Source: Microcoleus sp. FACHB-68 (lineage in GTDB: Bacteria > Cyanobacteriota > Cyanobacteriia > Cyanobacteriales > Oscillatoriaceae). From it: a DNA stretch of 64,000 bases. Where the stretch lies: the NCBI RefSeq assembly GCF_014695715.1, contig NZ_JACJOT010000008.1:1054001-1118000 (forward strand). The letters run 5' to 3'. Below the pieces are notes generated by a model. It made no database searches, was not told the origin of the DNA, and was given only the letters and a program-made list of their open reading frames with translations. The translations under genes were made by a program, and so were the position numbers. Shown piece after piece: positions 47,395 to 57,252 of this stretch. Within the stretch, counting starts at the first letter, position 1, and each line of letters begins with the position of its first letter.

Positions 47395-47509
47395 ATTTAG
47401 GGAGTGGCTAATTGGTAAAAAGCCGATCGCAGTTGCGATAAAGTTGCTGAGTTTCAAAATTGTAAAAAGTAACCGTTAATAATATTTGTAATGGGTATCG
47501 TTAATTGCA

Positions 47510-48439
47510 ATGGAAAATTTTTTCAGTACCTACGGATTTCTAATTGTATCCATGATCATGGGGGCGTTGCTGGGACTGTCCTTGTATTTGCCACTGATGG
47601 CTGGGCAACTCTCTCTAGCTAGCCCTGGTTTTTATGCCTTGGGCGGGTATATTTCGGCAATATTGTCAACTAAAGTTTTTCCCCCTACTGAGGGTTTCTT
47701 TCCCTTCCATCTGCTGCTTTTAGAAATGCTGATTGCCGGCATTGTTAGCGGAATATTAGGTCTTTTAGTCGGAATACCGGCACTGAGATTGCGAGGAATT
47801 TATTTAGCGATCGCCACTATCGCTTTTGTTGAAGTTCTGCGAGTTTTATCCCTGAATTTAGAAATCACTGGCGGCGCAGTTGGAATTTTTGGGATTCCTC
47901 AACCTTTTGCCACTCCCCTTGAATATTTGTGGGTGGCAGTGCCGTTACTAATAATTAGTATGGTTTTACTTTACCGGCTCGAACGCATTCGCGTCGGACG
48001 GGCGCTGACAGCTATTCGTGAGGATGAATTGGCTGCCGGTGCAGTAGGGATTAATCCAACTTACTACAAAGTTTTAGCATTTACTTTAGGTGCAATTTTA
48101 GCCGGCATTGTTGGAGCCATTAGCGCTCACTTTCTCAATACTTGGAACGCCCGTCAGGGTACATTTGATGCCAGTATCGTTTACTTAACCTCAGTTTTAA
48201 TTGGTGGCACCCGAACCTTTGTCGGGCCGGTGTTAGGAGGTATGGTATTTACAGCACTGCCTGAAATATTGAGATCCCTTGCAGAAATCCCTCGCTTACC
48301 CATTTGGTTAGCAGAATTTTTGCGAGATGGGCGGCTAATTATTTTTGGTGTGCTAATTGTTGTAGGGACAATATTTTTCCCCCAAGGTTTAGTAACGCCC
48401 GAATTATTTAAAAAACGCCGGCAGACGCAGCGATGGTAA
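47510..48439 (+). CDS. natD: Branched-chain/neutral amino-acid ABC permease (LivM type)
   Basis: A 309-residue membrane protein with eight or so helices. LivM features are GQLSLASPGFYALGGYISAI, GIPALRLRGIYLAIATIAF and the coupling loop RIRVGRALTAIREDELAAGA. It pairs with NatC. Its stop overlaps the ATG of natA at 48433. Confidence 0.87.
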   Translation: MENFFSTYGFLIVSMIMGALLGLSLYLPLMAGQLSLASPGFYALGGYISAILSTKVFPPTEGFFPFHLLLLEMLIAGIVSGILGLLVGIPALRLRGIYLAIATIAFVEVLRVLSLNLEITGGAVGIFGIPQPFATPLEYLWVAVPLLIISMVLLYRLERIRVGRALTAIREDELAAGAVGINPTYYKVLAFTLGAILAGIVGAISAHFLNTWNARQGTFDASIVYLTSVLIGGTRTFVGPVLGGMVFTALPEILRSLAEIPRLPIWLAEFLRDGRLIIFGVLIVVGTIFFPQGLVTPELFKKRRQTQRW

Positions 48440-49275
48440 TTTATAACTGTATGAAAGCACAAAACACAAGCCAAGATTCAACGGCTACAAATGAAAGAAC
48501 TTGCCTAGAAGCAAAGACTTTAACTCGCAAATTTGGGGGTTTAGTTGCTGTCAATGAAGTGTCTTTCACCGTAAAGCAAAATGAAATATTCGGCCTGATA
48601 GGCCCAAATGGAGCAGGAAAAACAACGCTATTTAATTTAATGACTGGAATGATCGTTCCTTCTAGCGGGGAACTGATTTATCAAGGGCAAAACATTTCCG
48701 CCCTCAAACCGCATCAAATTGCCGCTAAAGGAATTGCCCGAACCTTCCAAAATATTCGTTTATTTGCCGATTTGTCAGCACTAGAAAACGTGATGGTTGC
48801 TAGACATCTCCATAATCGCGGCGTAGAAAATCCTTTATTATCTTGGGTAATTGGGGTGCTGGGTTTGCCACCGGCACCCAAAGAAGAACGTCAAACCCGC
48901 GAAAAAGCTTTGGAATTACTAAATATGGTAGGGTTGAGCGATCGCGCCGGCGAAAAAGCCAAAAACTTTTCCTACGGCGATCAGCGCCGCCTGGAAATCG
49001 CCAGAGCACTAGCTTTAGAACCGCAAGTGTTACTGCTTGATGAACCGGCTGCCGGTATGAACACCAATGAGAAGCAACAACTAAGTGAATTTATCCGGGA
49101 GATGCGTGATTCTTTTAACTTAACCATCATCTTAATTGAGCATCATGTGCCCTTAGTTATGGGTTTGTGTGAGCGCATTGCTGTCTTGCATTTCGGTCAA
49201 TTAATTGCTTTGGGAAACCCCGCATCCGTCAGAAGCGATCCCGCCGTAATTGAAGCCTATTTAGGAGATGAATAA
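48433..49275 (+). CDS. natA: Amino-acid ABC transporter ATPase (LivG type)
   Basis: A 280-residue ATPase: Walker A GPNGAGKTT, LivG-type insert ARTFQNIRLF and ENVMVARH, signature YGDQRRLEIARAL, Walker B VLLLDEPAAGM and IEHHV. It energises the NatC/NatD pore with NatE. The ATG at 48433 overlaps the natD stop by 7 bases; the ATG at 48451 is an alternative. Confidence 0.88.
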   Translation: MVIYNCMKAQNTSQDSTATNERTCLEAKTLTRKFGGLVAVNEVSFTVKQNEIFGLIGPNGAGKTTLFNLMTGMIVPSSGELIYQGQNISALKPHQIAAKGIARTFQNIRLFADLSALENVMVARHLHNRGVENPLLSWVIGVLGLPPAPKEERQTREKALELLNMVGLSDRAGEKAKNFSYGDQRRLEIARALALEPQVLLLDEPAAGMNTNEKQQLSEFIREMRDSFNLTIILIEHHVPLVMGLCERIAVLHFGQLIALGNPASVRSDPAVIEAYLGDE

Positions 49276-49341
49276 AAAATTAATAGGGGAAATGGGAAGG
49301 AATTTAAGTTAAAAATATTTTTAAATTAATCTGAGGTTTGC

Positions 49342-50064
49342 ATGGAATTAACTAGCACATTGTTATTAGAAATTAAGGAATTATATGTTAATTATGGCGG
49401 AATTCAAGCATTGCAAGACATTAATATAACAATTAACAGCGGCGAGGTGGTAACGCTGATTGGCGCAAATGGAGCCGGTAAAAGCACAACATTGCGAGCG
49501 ATTTCTAAAATTGTCAATCCGCGCAAAGGTAAGATTTTCTACCGGGGGCGCGATATTACGCGACGCCAAGCTCATGAAGTGGTGCGCCTAGGCATTGCTC
49601 ATAGTCCAGAAGGACGCCGAGTGCTCGCGCGGCAAACGGTTCTTGATAACTTGGAATTAGGCGCATATATCCGCTCGAATTTGACGGAAGTGAAGGCAGA
49701 TTTGGATCGGCAATTTGAACTTTTTCCGCGTCTAGCAGAACGCCGGCAGCAGTTAGCTGGAACACTCAGCGGCGGCGAACAGCAAATGCTGGCGATTGCG
49801 AGGGCGTTAATGAGCCGGCCAAAATTGTTACTTTTAGATGAACCTAGTCTGGGGTTAGCACCGGCGATCGTGCGCGAGATTTTTTCGATCATCCAAAACT
49901 TGCGTACCACCGGCGTCACTATTCTTTTGGTCGAACAAAATGCTAGCCTCGCATTGCAAACTGCTGATCGGGGCTATGTCCTCGAAGCCGGTCACATTAC
50001 CCTCACCGGCGCAGCGTCAGACTTACTAAAAGATGAGCGAGTCAAGCAGGCTTATTTAGGGTAA
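49342..50064 (+). CDS. natE: Amino-acid ABC transporter ATPase (LivF type)
   Basis: A 240-residue ATPase of LivF length: Walker A GANGAGKST, IAHSPEGRRVLARQTV (LivF mark), signature LSGGEQQMLAIARAL, Walker B LLLLDEPSLGLAP and LLVEQNA. GAGG precedes the ATG. It is the last gene of the nat operon; no strong terminator is seen in the following AT-rich stretch. Confidence 0.88.
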   Translation: MELTSTLLLEIKELYVNYGGIQALQDINITINSGEVVTLIGANGAGKSTTLRAISKIVNPRKGKIFYRGRDITRRQAHEVVRLGIAHSPEGRRVLARQTVLDNLELGAYIRSNLTEVKADLDRQFELFPRLAERRQQLAGTLSGGEQQMLAIARALMSRPKLLLLDEPSLGLAPAIVREIFSIIQNLRTTGVTILLVEQNASLALQTADRGYVLEAGHITLTGAASDLLKDERVKQAYLG

Positions 50065-50817
50065 AGCGAAAGGCCGTCATACTTTTGCCTGGAAAACAAC
50101 TTAATTAAATGCTTGAACCAGCATTTCTCACAAGCCCATTTCATTTGGGTAATTGAGAGAATTTTTTTTATTTATTTTTGAGTATTTGAAGCCTCTTCAT
50201 CCTGAAATTTTTATTGACTTGTGCTTTAACTCTCAATTAATCATGGGTGATTTATAGCTTTTCTGAAACTTTCATGGTTTGTAGTTTTTTTAATTCACTA
50301 AAACCTTACTACAACAAAATCTGTTAGTTATCTGAGAGTTATCCGGTTTCATTTGAATCAAATTTTATTGTTATATAAAAATTACCTAACTGCCTCTTTA
50401 TTTATTTTTTTGCTTTTTCTTTCATATATAAATTTTCATTTTAATTTTAACCTAACTGATTAAGCAGTTCCTCTTAAAGACTTGCCATCGGCCCAAATGA
50501 CATGGTTGGTGGCGATCCCCATCTGAAACACATCCTCTGCCTGTAGAATAAACAAGCCCAGTTCAATTATGCTGAGGTGATGTGTTCAACAAGACCTGTA
50601 GCCTCTCAACAACTACGGCAAAAGCCTCTAGGCGTTCTGGAATGATCACGAGGGGCCAAAATCAAAACAAATTTTTGATTGAAGCCAACACAACATCACG
50701 ATCATTTATAACCTTGGAAACGCTCAATCTCTGTGACTTTCCTCGCTGAAACTTTAACCTCTGTATTAATGTCAAGCTTTTATTAACCAGAGATGTGCAT
50801 TGCTCAAAACAAAGAAA
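50065..50817. other. Long AT-rich intergenic region with possible degraded coding remnant
   Basis: About 750 bases, very AT-rich to 50460. On the minus strand, 50463-50660 reads as short protein-like pieces in two frames, including IIPERLEAFAVVVERLQVLL and VFQMGIATNHVIWADGKSLR ending in TAA. I do not recognise the family. It looks like a decayed gene end rather than a working gene. Confidence 0.35.
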
Positions 50818-52530
50818 ATGAACAGATTCGACTGGCAGTTGTGGCAGCAGTTTTTGGCGCTTGCCAAACCCTATTGGTATTCTGAAGAAAAATGGAAAGC
50901 CAGGGGATTACTGGCGATTTTGCTGTTGTTGTTGCTGTTAGTTAGTGGCATTAATGTGACCATTAGCTATGTAAATAGAGATTACATGACCGCCCTCTCC
51001 AACAAAGATGCTTCCAAATATTTTCATCTATTGTTTGTTTATGGCGGTGTGTTTGCGGTTGCCACTCCAATTGTGGTGTTTTATCGCTACGTGCGAAAAC
51101 AACTCAGTCTTTACTGGCGGGAGTGGCTAACCAATTATTTTGTAGATAGATATTTTCGCAACCGCGCGTATTATCAAATTCATGAGAATAGAAACATTGA
51201 TAATCCAGATCAGCGCATCTCTGAAGATATCCGATCATTTACTCAAGAAAGCCTTGAATATTTGTTGATTTTGCTCAATGCCGGCATCGATTTGATAGCC
51301 TTTATTGGCATTCTCTGGTCAATTTCTATCCCACTTGTGAGCGTGCTCGTTCTCTACGCGACAGTCGGCACCGGCATGACCATTTGGTTCGGTAAGCGAC
51401 TGATCGGGTTAAACTTCAACCAGTTGCGAAGAGAAGCCAATTTTCGTTATGGCTTAGTGCGTATTCGTGACAACGCCGAATCTATTGCATTTTATCAGGG
51501 AGAACAACAGGAATCAAATCAGGTAAAGCGACAATTAATGGAGGTCATTCGCAATTTTAATATTCTCATTGGTTGGGAACGAAACTTAGATTTTTTCACC
51601 ACTGGCTATCGCTATCTTGTCGTCATTGTACCTTCATTAATCGTCGCTCCCTTGTATTTTGCCGGCCATGTTGAATTTGGAGTAATTACGCAAGCAATTT
51701 TTGCTTTCAGGCAGGTTTTAGACGCCCTCTCTGTGATAGTCGATGAGTTTGACAAACTCAGCGTGTTTGCGGCTGGAATTAATCGCTTAGAAGGCATTAC
51801 TGAAGTTTTGGAAAAACCCACCCCAACTCGCAAGCTGGAAACACCTTGCATTGAAAGGAGAACCGGCTCTTATTTAGCCCTTAAGCATCTAACTTTGCAA
51901 ATTCCCAACTCGAATAAAATTTTGGTTAGGGATCTGTCTGTTACGATTCAACCGAGTGAAGGATTATTAATCGTTGGTCCTAGTGGTGCCGGCAAGAGTT
52001 CCTTAATGCGTGCGATTGCGGGATTGTGGGACAGTGGCACCGGCTCTCTGATCAGACCGAATTTAGAGGAAATGCTGTTTTTACCCCAGCGTCCTTACAT
52101 GATTTTAGGTTCCTTACGCACCCAATTACTTTACCCCAGCACTCACCGAAATATTGCAGACAAAGAACTCAAAAAAGTGTTGCTGCAAGTCAACCTTGAA
52201 TATCTGCTAGATAGAGTAAGTGGGTTTGATGCAGAGTTAGACTGGGGAGATGTTTTATCGGTTGGGGAACAACAGCGCCTCGCCTTCGCCCGTCTACTGC
52301 TTTCTTCACCGCGCTACGCCTTTTTAGATGAAGCCACAAGCGCTTTAGATATTAAAAATGAGCAGTCTCTTTACCAGCATTTGCAAGCGACAAACACAAC
52401 ATTTATCAGTGTTGGTCATCGTGCTAGCTTGCTGAAGTATCACCAGCACGTTTTAGAGCTAAAAGGAGATGCCAGTTGGCGGCTGGTGCCGGTTGAAGCT
52501 TATGCTGCCGGCGCAAGTTCTTTAGTCTAG
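50818..52530 (+). CDS. SbmA/BacA-like (ABCD-type) ABC transporter, fused
   Basis: A 570-residue protein. The N-terminal SbmA/BacA-like region (about 1-330) has six helices with INVTISYVNRDYMTALS and the EEA-like NPDQRISEDIRSFTQESLE; the ATPase (about 360-555) has Walker A GPSGAGKSS, LFLPQRPYM, signature LSVGEQQRLAFARLL, Walker B AFLDEATSAL and SVGHR. Relatives move peptides, vitamins or very-long-chain fatty acyl groups. The ATG at 50818 is chosen; a TTG at 50800 is possible. Confidence 0.87.
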   Translation: MNRFDWQLWQQFLALAKPYWYSEEKWKARGLLAILLLLLLLVSGINVTISYVNRDYMTALSNKDASKYFHLLFVYGGVFAVATPIVVFYRYVRKQLSLYWREWLTNYFVDRYFRNRAYYQIHENRNIDNPDQRISEDIRSFTQESLEYLLILLNAGIDLIAFIGILWSISIPLVSVLVLYATVGTGMTIWFGKRLIGLNFNQLRREANFRYGLVRIRDNAESIAFYQGEQQESNQVKRQLMEVIRNFNILIGWERNLDFFTTGYRYLVVIVPSLIVAPLYFAGHVEFGVITQAIFAFRQVLDALSVIVDEFDKLSVFAAGINRLEGITEVLEKPTPTRKLETPCIERRTGSYLALKHLTLQIPNSNKILVRDLSVTIQPSEGLLIVGPSGAGKSSLMRAIAGLWDSGTGSLIRPNLEEMLFLPQRPYMILGSLRTQLLYPSTHRNIADKELKKVLLQVNLEYLLDRVSGFDAELDWGDVLSVGEQQRLAFARLLLSSPRYAFLDEATSALDIKNEQSLYQHLQATNTTFISVGHRASLLKYHQHVLELKGDASWRLVPVEAYAAGASSLV

Positions 52531-52723
52531 AAAAAGGAAAGAAAGAGAAAGTAAACAGTAAAATCTACTTTTACTTTCCTCTTTTCCTCCCATACTTCAA
52601 TTGAAATTGCTTGTTTTGCTCAATAACTCTAACTTAAGGATGATGACCGGCAGCCCCTTAAGATGAACAATTATTGCAAGTCTATTACACTCCTTCTAGT
52701 GCAAAATTCTTATCTGATAGCTT

Positions 52724-53587
52724 ATGCTTTGGTTTCTTCTATCTTTTTTGACAGCTTTCTTTGAAGCGATTAAAGATGTTTTCGGTAAACAAGGTCTTAA
52801 AAATAACGATGAATACGTCGTTTCTTGGGCGCTCACTTTTTTTTGCGCTGTTTTTTTAATTCCTTTTACAATCTTATTTAAAATTCCTCCTTTGGGAAAC
52901 CTGTTTTGGATCTCCCTGGCCATTGGTGGCCTTCTAAATACGATCAGCACCCTGCTTTACATCAAAGCCATTAAAGAATCCGATTTATCACTGACGCTTC
53001 CGATGATCGCTTTAACGCCTTTATTTATGGTGATCACCTCTCCTTTAATTGTGGGAGAGTGGCCAGACAAATTTGATCTGGTGGGGATTGTGCTATTAGT
53101 AATCGGCTCTTATCTATTAAATATTAAAGAAAAATCTAAAGGTTACTTAGCTCCATTTCGAGCGTTGGTGCAAACCAAAGGGCCACGCTATATGTTAATT
53201 GTGGCATTTATCTGGAGCATTACCTCCAACTTTGATAAGCTGGGTGTGCAAAATTCCTCGCCTGTTTTTTGGGTCATGGCGTTGTTTATCGTAATGACGT
53301 TAATGTTACTACCTATCCTGTTATTCAAAACCTCTCAGCCGGCAAAGAAAATTATCAAAGGATTGCCCGTTTTACTGGCAATGGGTCTGTGCTGCGCTTT
53401 AGCCGTAATTTTCCAAATGCAAGCGCTAACGATGACCCTGGTTGTTAAGGTCATTGCTATCAAGCGTACGAGCGTTTTAATGGGAGTATTATTGGGTTAC
53501 TTTATTTTTAAAGAAAAAGGCATTAAAGAGCGATTTCTCGGCTCAGCAACAATGATTGTAGGGGTTTTATTCATGACATTATTCTAG
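52724..53587 (+). CDS. EamA (DMT) family transporter
   Basis: A 287-residue membrane protein with ten predicted helices in two EamA halves (about 1-140 and 150-287). Motifs include FFEAIKDVFGKQGL, LYIKAIKESDLSLTLPMIAL and FQMQALTMTLVVKVIAIKR. Substrate unknown; drug/metabolite exporters of this type carry small polar molecules. Few TGCCGG motifs are present. Confidence 0.85.
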   Translation: MLWFLLSFLTAFFEAIKDVFGKQGLKNNDEYVVSWALTFFCAVFLIPFTILFKIPPLGNLFWISLAIGGLLNTISTLLYIKAIKESDLSLTLPMIALTPLFMVITSPLIVGEWPDKFDLVGIVLLVIGSYLLNIKEKSKGYLAPFRALVQTKGPRYMLIVAFIWSITSNFDKLGVQNSSPVFWVMALFIVMTLMLLPILLFKTSQPAKKIIKGLPVLLAMGLCCALAVIFQMQALTMTLVVKVIAIKRTSVLMGVLLGYFIFKEKGIKERFLGSATMIVGVLFMTLF

Positions 53588-53593
53588 AAAAAG

Positions 53594-54085
53594 TTAGGGT
53601 AATAGATGCTTGACATATACCCGATCACACCGGCTCGTCTCTACCCCAGTTGCCGGTTGATAACCGCTGCTTTCATAGAGACGTGTAGCTTCTTTCAATA
53701 CGCTGGCGGTTTCAATCCAAATCGTTTGAAAATTGCGATCGGCAATCGCTTTTTCTAGCTGTTGCAGTAAGAATTTACCTAATCCTTGTCCTCTTGCTTC
53801 GGGCAAAAGATACATTTTGCGAATTTCCACCGCATTAATGCCCCGCTTCACCGGATAATAAGCGCCGGTGCCCACCAGTTGAGCCTGCTTTTCAATTACC
53901 CAAAACTCGCCGCCGGCAGATAAGTAACACGCTTCAATTTCCAATACATCCCGATCTGCACCGGCAGCTTCCCAACCCAAACCATACTCAGCTAAAACGT
54001 CCCGAATGATCGCCGCAGCGCCGGCTCGATCCTGCGGTTGCCACGAACGAATTAAAAAATCTTGATAAAATGTCTTGCCTGTCAT
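53594..54085 (-). CDS. GNAT family N-acetyltransferase
   Basis: A 163-residue acetyltransferase. Motif A (acetyl-CoA pyrophosphate loop) is visible as KMYLLPEARGQGLGKFLLQQ, with motif B WIETASVLKEATRLYESSGY. The substrate cannot be inferred. It ends 6 bases from the converging EamA gene. Confidence 0.9.
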   Translation of the reverse strand: MTGKTFYQDFLIRSWQPQDRAGAAAIIRDVLAEYGLGWEAAGADRDVLEIEACYLSAGGEFWVIEKQAQLVGTGAYYPVKRGINAVEIRKMYLLPEARGQGLGKFLLQQLEKAIADRNFQTIWIETASVLKEATRLYESSGYQPATGVETSRCDRVYVKHLLP

Positions 54086-54357
54086 GAATAACCAGTGTTC
54101 AAATTTAAGCTGCGTGAATGTACGGGTGCTATTATCCGTGAACTTACGGAAAGCAACGTTTGATGACTTTTCGGAGGTTAAACTGAGATCATTGAGATTA
54201 TACTTTATAAATTATAAATAGAAAATTTCTCCCTTACTCCCAATTGCCGGTTAATTATATCTCTGTCAATTTTAAATTTTGTTCAAACGCTACAAATTTA
54301 ACTTATAAGAATCGGCGAAAATCATAGAAATAACCCTTCTGAGAGGCAGAGAAACAA

Positions 54358-56607
54358 ATGGCTCAAGTTAGTTTAAAGAAAATTCTTTCTAAAAAAGAAT
54401 GCTTGTCTGCGCTCCAGAACCTCATTGCTGCAATGGGTAAAGCCATTAGCGTTGAGGATACAGACGGCAAAATCTTGATAGGAAGCGAACTCAAAAATCC
54501 CAGCGAGAAGTATCCTGTCGAAGTTTCAGATGAAGTGATTGGCTCGGTAAGTGGAGACGAGAGTGCATCTGCTGTCGCCGGCTTGCTTTCTTATTTAGCA
54601 AATAAAGAACTAGAAAAGAAAACCCTAGCACTTGAATTATTAGATAAATATAGAGAAAGTGAATTTTTTTATGAAACCTCTCAAAAAATCACTGCTAGCT
54701 TGGATCTTAAAGAAGTTACTAAATTGATCGTTGAGGAAGCCCAAAGACTAATAGAGGCAACCGGCGGCTCAGTCATGTTAGTAAATGAAAGTACCGACAA
54801 GCTTGAGATCGTTTCCGCATTCGGTCAAGAATGGAATTTAAACCTAACCCGAAAACTCGGTGAAGGCATCGTTGGCAGCATTGTATTAACCGGCAAAGGA
54901 GAAATCGTTAACGAAGTCTTATCAGATGCTAGATATATTGCCGATCATGAGCCAATTAGCTCTTTAATTTGCGTTCCTTTAAAAACCAAAGATAAAGTCA
55001 TCGGTGCCCTCGCACTCAGTAGCACTTGCCCGTTCACCTATCGGGCAGAGGATCTTAAACTCCTCACCATGCTTGCTTTTCAGGCAGCCTCAGTCATCGA
55101 AAACGCATTGCTTCATGAAAACAAGCTCAAAGAAAGCCGGCGAGATGCCTTACTTTTCCGGTTGGCTAGCCAGATCCGTTTATCCTTAAACCTCGACACT
55201 ATTTTAGAAACGGCAGTGAGCGAGATTCGCACACTTTTACAGATTGATCGCTGCCAGTTTATTTGGTATCGACCGGCAGCCCAGAAAAAAGAAGAATTGA
55301 GATTGAAACAAGAAGAATTTGTTTTTCCCCATTCTCAACTATCAACCCTTAATTATAGTAGTTGGGAAGTGGTACATGAATCAAAAAAATCTGATTTACC
55401 AAGCTTGTTGGGCTGCTGTTCTGCTGTAGAAATTGGAAGTTTCACGCAGAACCTGCTAAAGATGGAAAGGTTTCAAGCCGATGCGGTGGCAAATCTTAGC
55501 GATCCGGTTCTGCAAAAATTCTTTGAGGGACGAGGCATTAAATCTGTATTAGCGCTGCCTATACAAACGCGATCAGGGGCAATTGGTGTAGTGAGCTGTG
55601 CGAGTAGTGAAAACGTGCGACCCTGGAGTGAGCATGAAGTGGAACTCTTGCACGCGATTGCCAATCAACTCGCACTGGCACTCGATCAAGCAGAACTTTA
55701 CGATCAAACTCGCATTGCCGCCGCTGTTGCCCAAGCGCAAACCCAAGAGTTGCAGCAAACCCTCCACGAATTGCAACAAACCCAATCTCAATTAATTCAG
55801 AGCGAAAAGATGTCTTCTTTGGGACAATTGGTTGCCGGTGTCGCTCACGAAATCAACAATCCCGTTAACTTTATTTACGGCAATCTTTCCCACGCCCATG
55901 ACTACACCCAACAGTTACTTCAACTGTTGGAACTTTATCAGCAGGGCAACCAAAATCTAATTGAAGCCTATGCAGAAGAGATTGAACTGGAATTCTTAAT
56001 CGAAGATTTACCCAAATTACTGTCATCTATGCATCTGGGAGTTGATCGCATCCGCCAGATTGTGCTGTCATTGCGAAATTTCTCGCGAGTGGATCAAGCG
56101 CAGATGAAGCCGGTAGATATTCACGAGGGAATTGATAGCACTTTGTTGATCTTGCAGCATCGCTTGAAAACAACATCAGGAAAGACAGGAATTCAGGTTA
56201 TTAAAGAGTACGGCAATCTGCCACAAGTGGAATGCTACGCCGGCCAACTTAACCAAGTTTTTATGAACATTCTGAGCAACGCCCTCGATGCTTTAGAGGA
56301 GCAGGAACAACCGGGTATTATCACCATTTCTACCGAAGCTTTAGAACCCTATGCGGGCGGCGTGACGATTCGGATTCGAGATAACGGCCCAGGCATGACT
56401 GAGGCAGTTAAATCAAAATTGTTTGACCCGTTTTATACCACAAAGCCGGTGGGAAAAGGCACCGGATTGGGGCTATCGATTAGCTACGAAATTGTGGTAG
56501 ATAAACATCGGGGAGTTCTCAGGTGCTTATCTCAGCCGGGAGAGGGAACAGAGTTTGTTATAGAAATTCCGGTAACACAATCAGCAGCCTTTAAGCTTGC
56601 CGGTTAG
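54358..56607 (+). CDS. Tandem-GAF sensor histidine kinase
   Basis: A 749-residue kinase. N-terminal region with V4R/short sensor character (1-80), GAF 1 (about 95-245), GAF 2 (about 265-455), coiled coil (about 465-490), HisKA with GVAHEINNPVNF (H497) and HATPase with NILSNALDAL, RDNGPGM and GKGTGLGLSISYEIV. All catalytic boxes are intact; no membrane segment. The kinase core is closely similar to that at 62166-64000. Confidence 0.9.
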   Translation: MAQVSLKKILSKKECLSALQNLIAAMGKAISVEDTDGKILIGSELKNPSEKYPVEVSDEVIGSVSGDESASAVAGLLSYLANKELEKKTLALELLDKYRESEFFYETSQKITASLDLKEVTKLIVEEAQRLIEATGGSVMLVNESTDKLEIVSAFGQEWNLNLTRKLGEGIVGSIVLTGKGEIVNEVLSDARYIADHEPISSLICVPLKTKDKVIGALALSSTCPFTYRAEDLKLLTMLAFQAASVIENALLHENKLKESRRDALLFRLASQIRLSLNLDTILETAVSEIRTLLQIDRCQFIWYRPAAQKKEELRLKQEEFVFPHSQLSTLNYSSWEVVHESKKSDLPSLLGCCSAVEIGSFTQNLLKMERFQADAVANLSDPVLQKFFEGRGIKSVLALPIQTRSGAIGVVSCASSENVRPWSEHEVELLHAIANQLALALDQAELYDQTRIAAAVAQAQTQELQQTLHELQQTQSQLIQSEKMSSLGQLVAGVAHEINNPVNFIYGNLSHAHDYTQQLLQLLELYQQGNQNLIEAYAEEIELEFLIEDLPKLLSSMHLGVDRIRQIVLSLRNFSRVDQAQMKPVDIHEGIDSTLLILQHRLKTTSGKTGIQVIKEYGNLPQVECYAGQLNQVFMNILSNALDALEEQEQPGIITISTEALEPYAGGVTIRIRDNGPGMTEAVKSKLFDPFYTTKPVGKGTGLGLSISYEIVVDKHRGVLRCLSQPGEGTEFVIEIPVTQSAAFKLAG

Positions 56608-57252
56608 CAGCTACGACGCATTGAATTAATTTCACAGAATTCTTCATCGGGCATCCTTCACGTGTGTCTGATGAACTGACTAAAAGGACTAGATTAAGCA
56701 AGTGGTATAAGGGCAGAGGAATTGTATAAAAATTGAATTAATTTCACAAAGATAGTTGCTATCTTTTAAAGTTCTTCCCTGACGACTTGTTCCATAAACT
56801 GAGCAACCGACCCATCGTTTCGCATCCTTAAGGGTACACAATAGTCCTAAATCTTTGAAGCAGCGGCGCGTTAGTTCCATTCGCTGCAGAGCTTGCGCTG
56901 CTCTCCCTTGCCGGGTGAATGTGAAAAGGAAGATCGCCCACAGCAATTCTGGAACCCAAAATTAGAGGCGCAGAACACCGAGAATACTAGCTACACCCGA
57001 TGCTACGCTGTACAATACACTCCGTTCTAAGCCTCATGCTACACATCGTGTTACATAGATTGTTATACATAATACTACATTCAGTAAACAACAAATAATA
57101 CATCTAATGCTATACCCGATTAAATACAGATGATAGGGGAGGGTGCCGGCAGATAAATGCAGATAAGGTTAATAAGCAAATAGGGTATGTCTACCGGCAG
57201 GCAGGCATACCCCTAGCTGTGTGAGCTTCTAAGGTTTTTGTAAGCAGTCCGC
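56608..57252. other. Intergenic region with quasi-periodic TACA/TGCTA tract
   Basis: About 645 bases between converging genes. At 56985-57125 short elements such as TGCTACAC, TGTACAATAC and TTATACATAA recur about every 15-16 bases. A hairpin lies at 57183-57212. Open frames in the rest look like chance. Confidence 0.4.
57183..57212. terminator. Hairpin GGGTATG/CATACCC downstream of slt
   Basis: GGGTATG (57183-57189) pairs with CATACCC (57206-57212) around a 16-base loop, 40 bases beyond the transglycosylase stop. Likely an end of transcription for that minus-strand gene. Confidence 0.5.

Noticed and set aside
56689-56946. 85-codon minus-strand frame between the GAF kinase and the transglycosylase
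   Set aside because: No recognisable motif or ribosome site; probably chance, although a decayed gene is not excluded.
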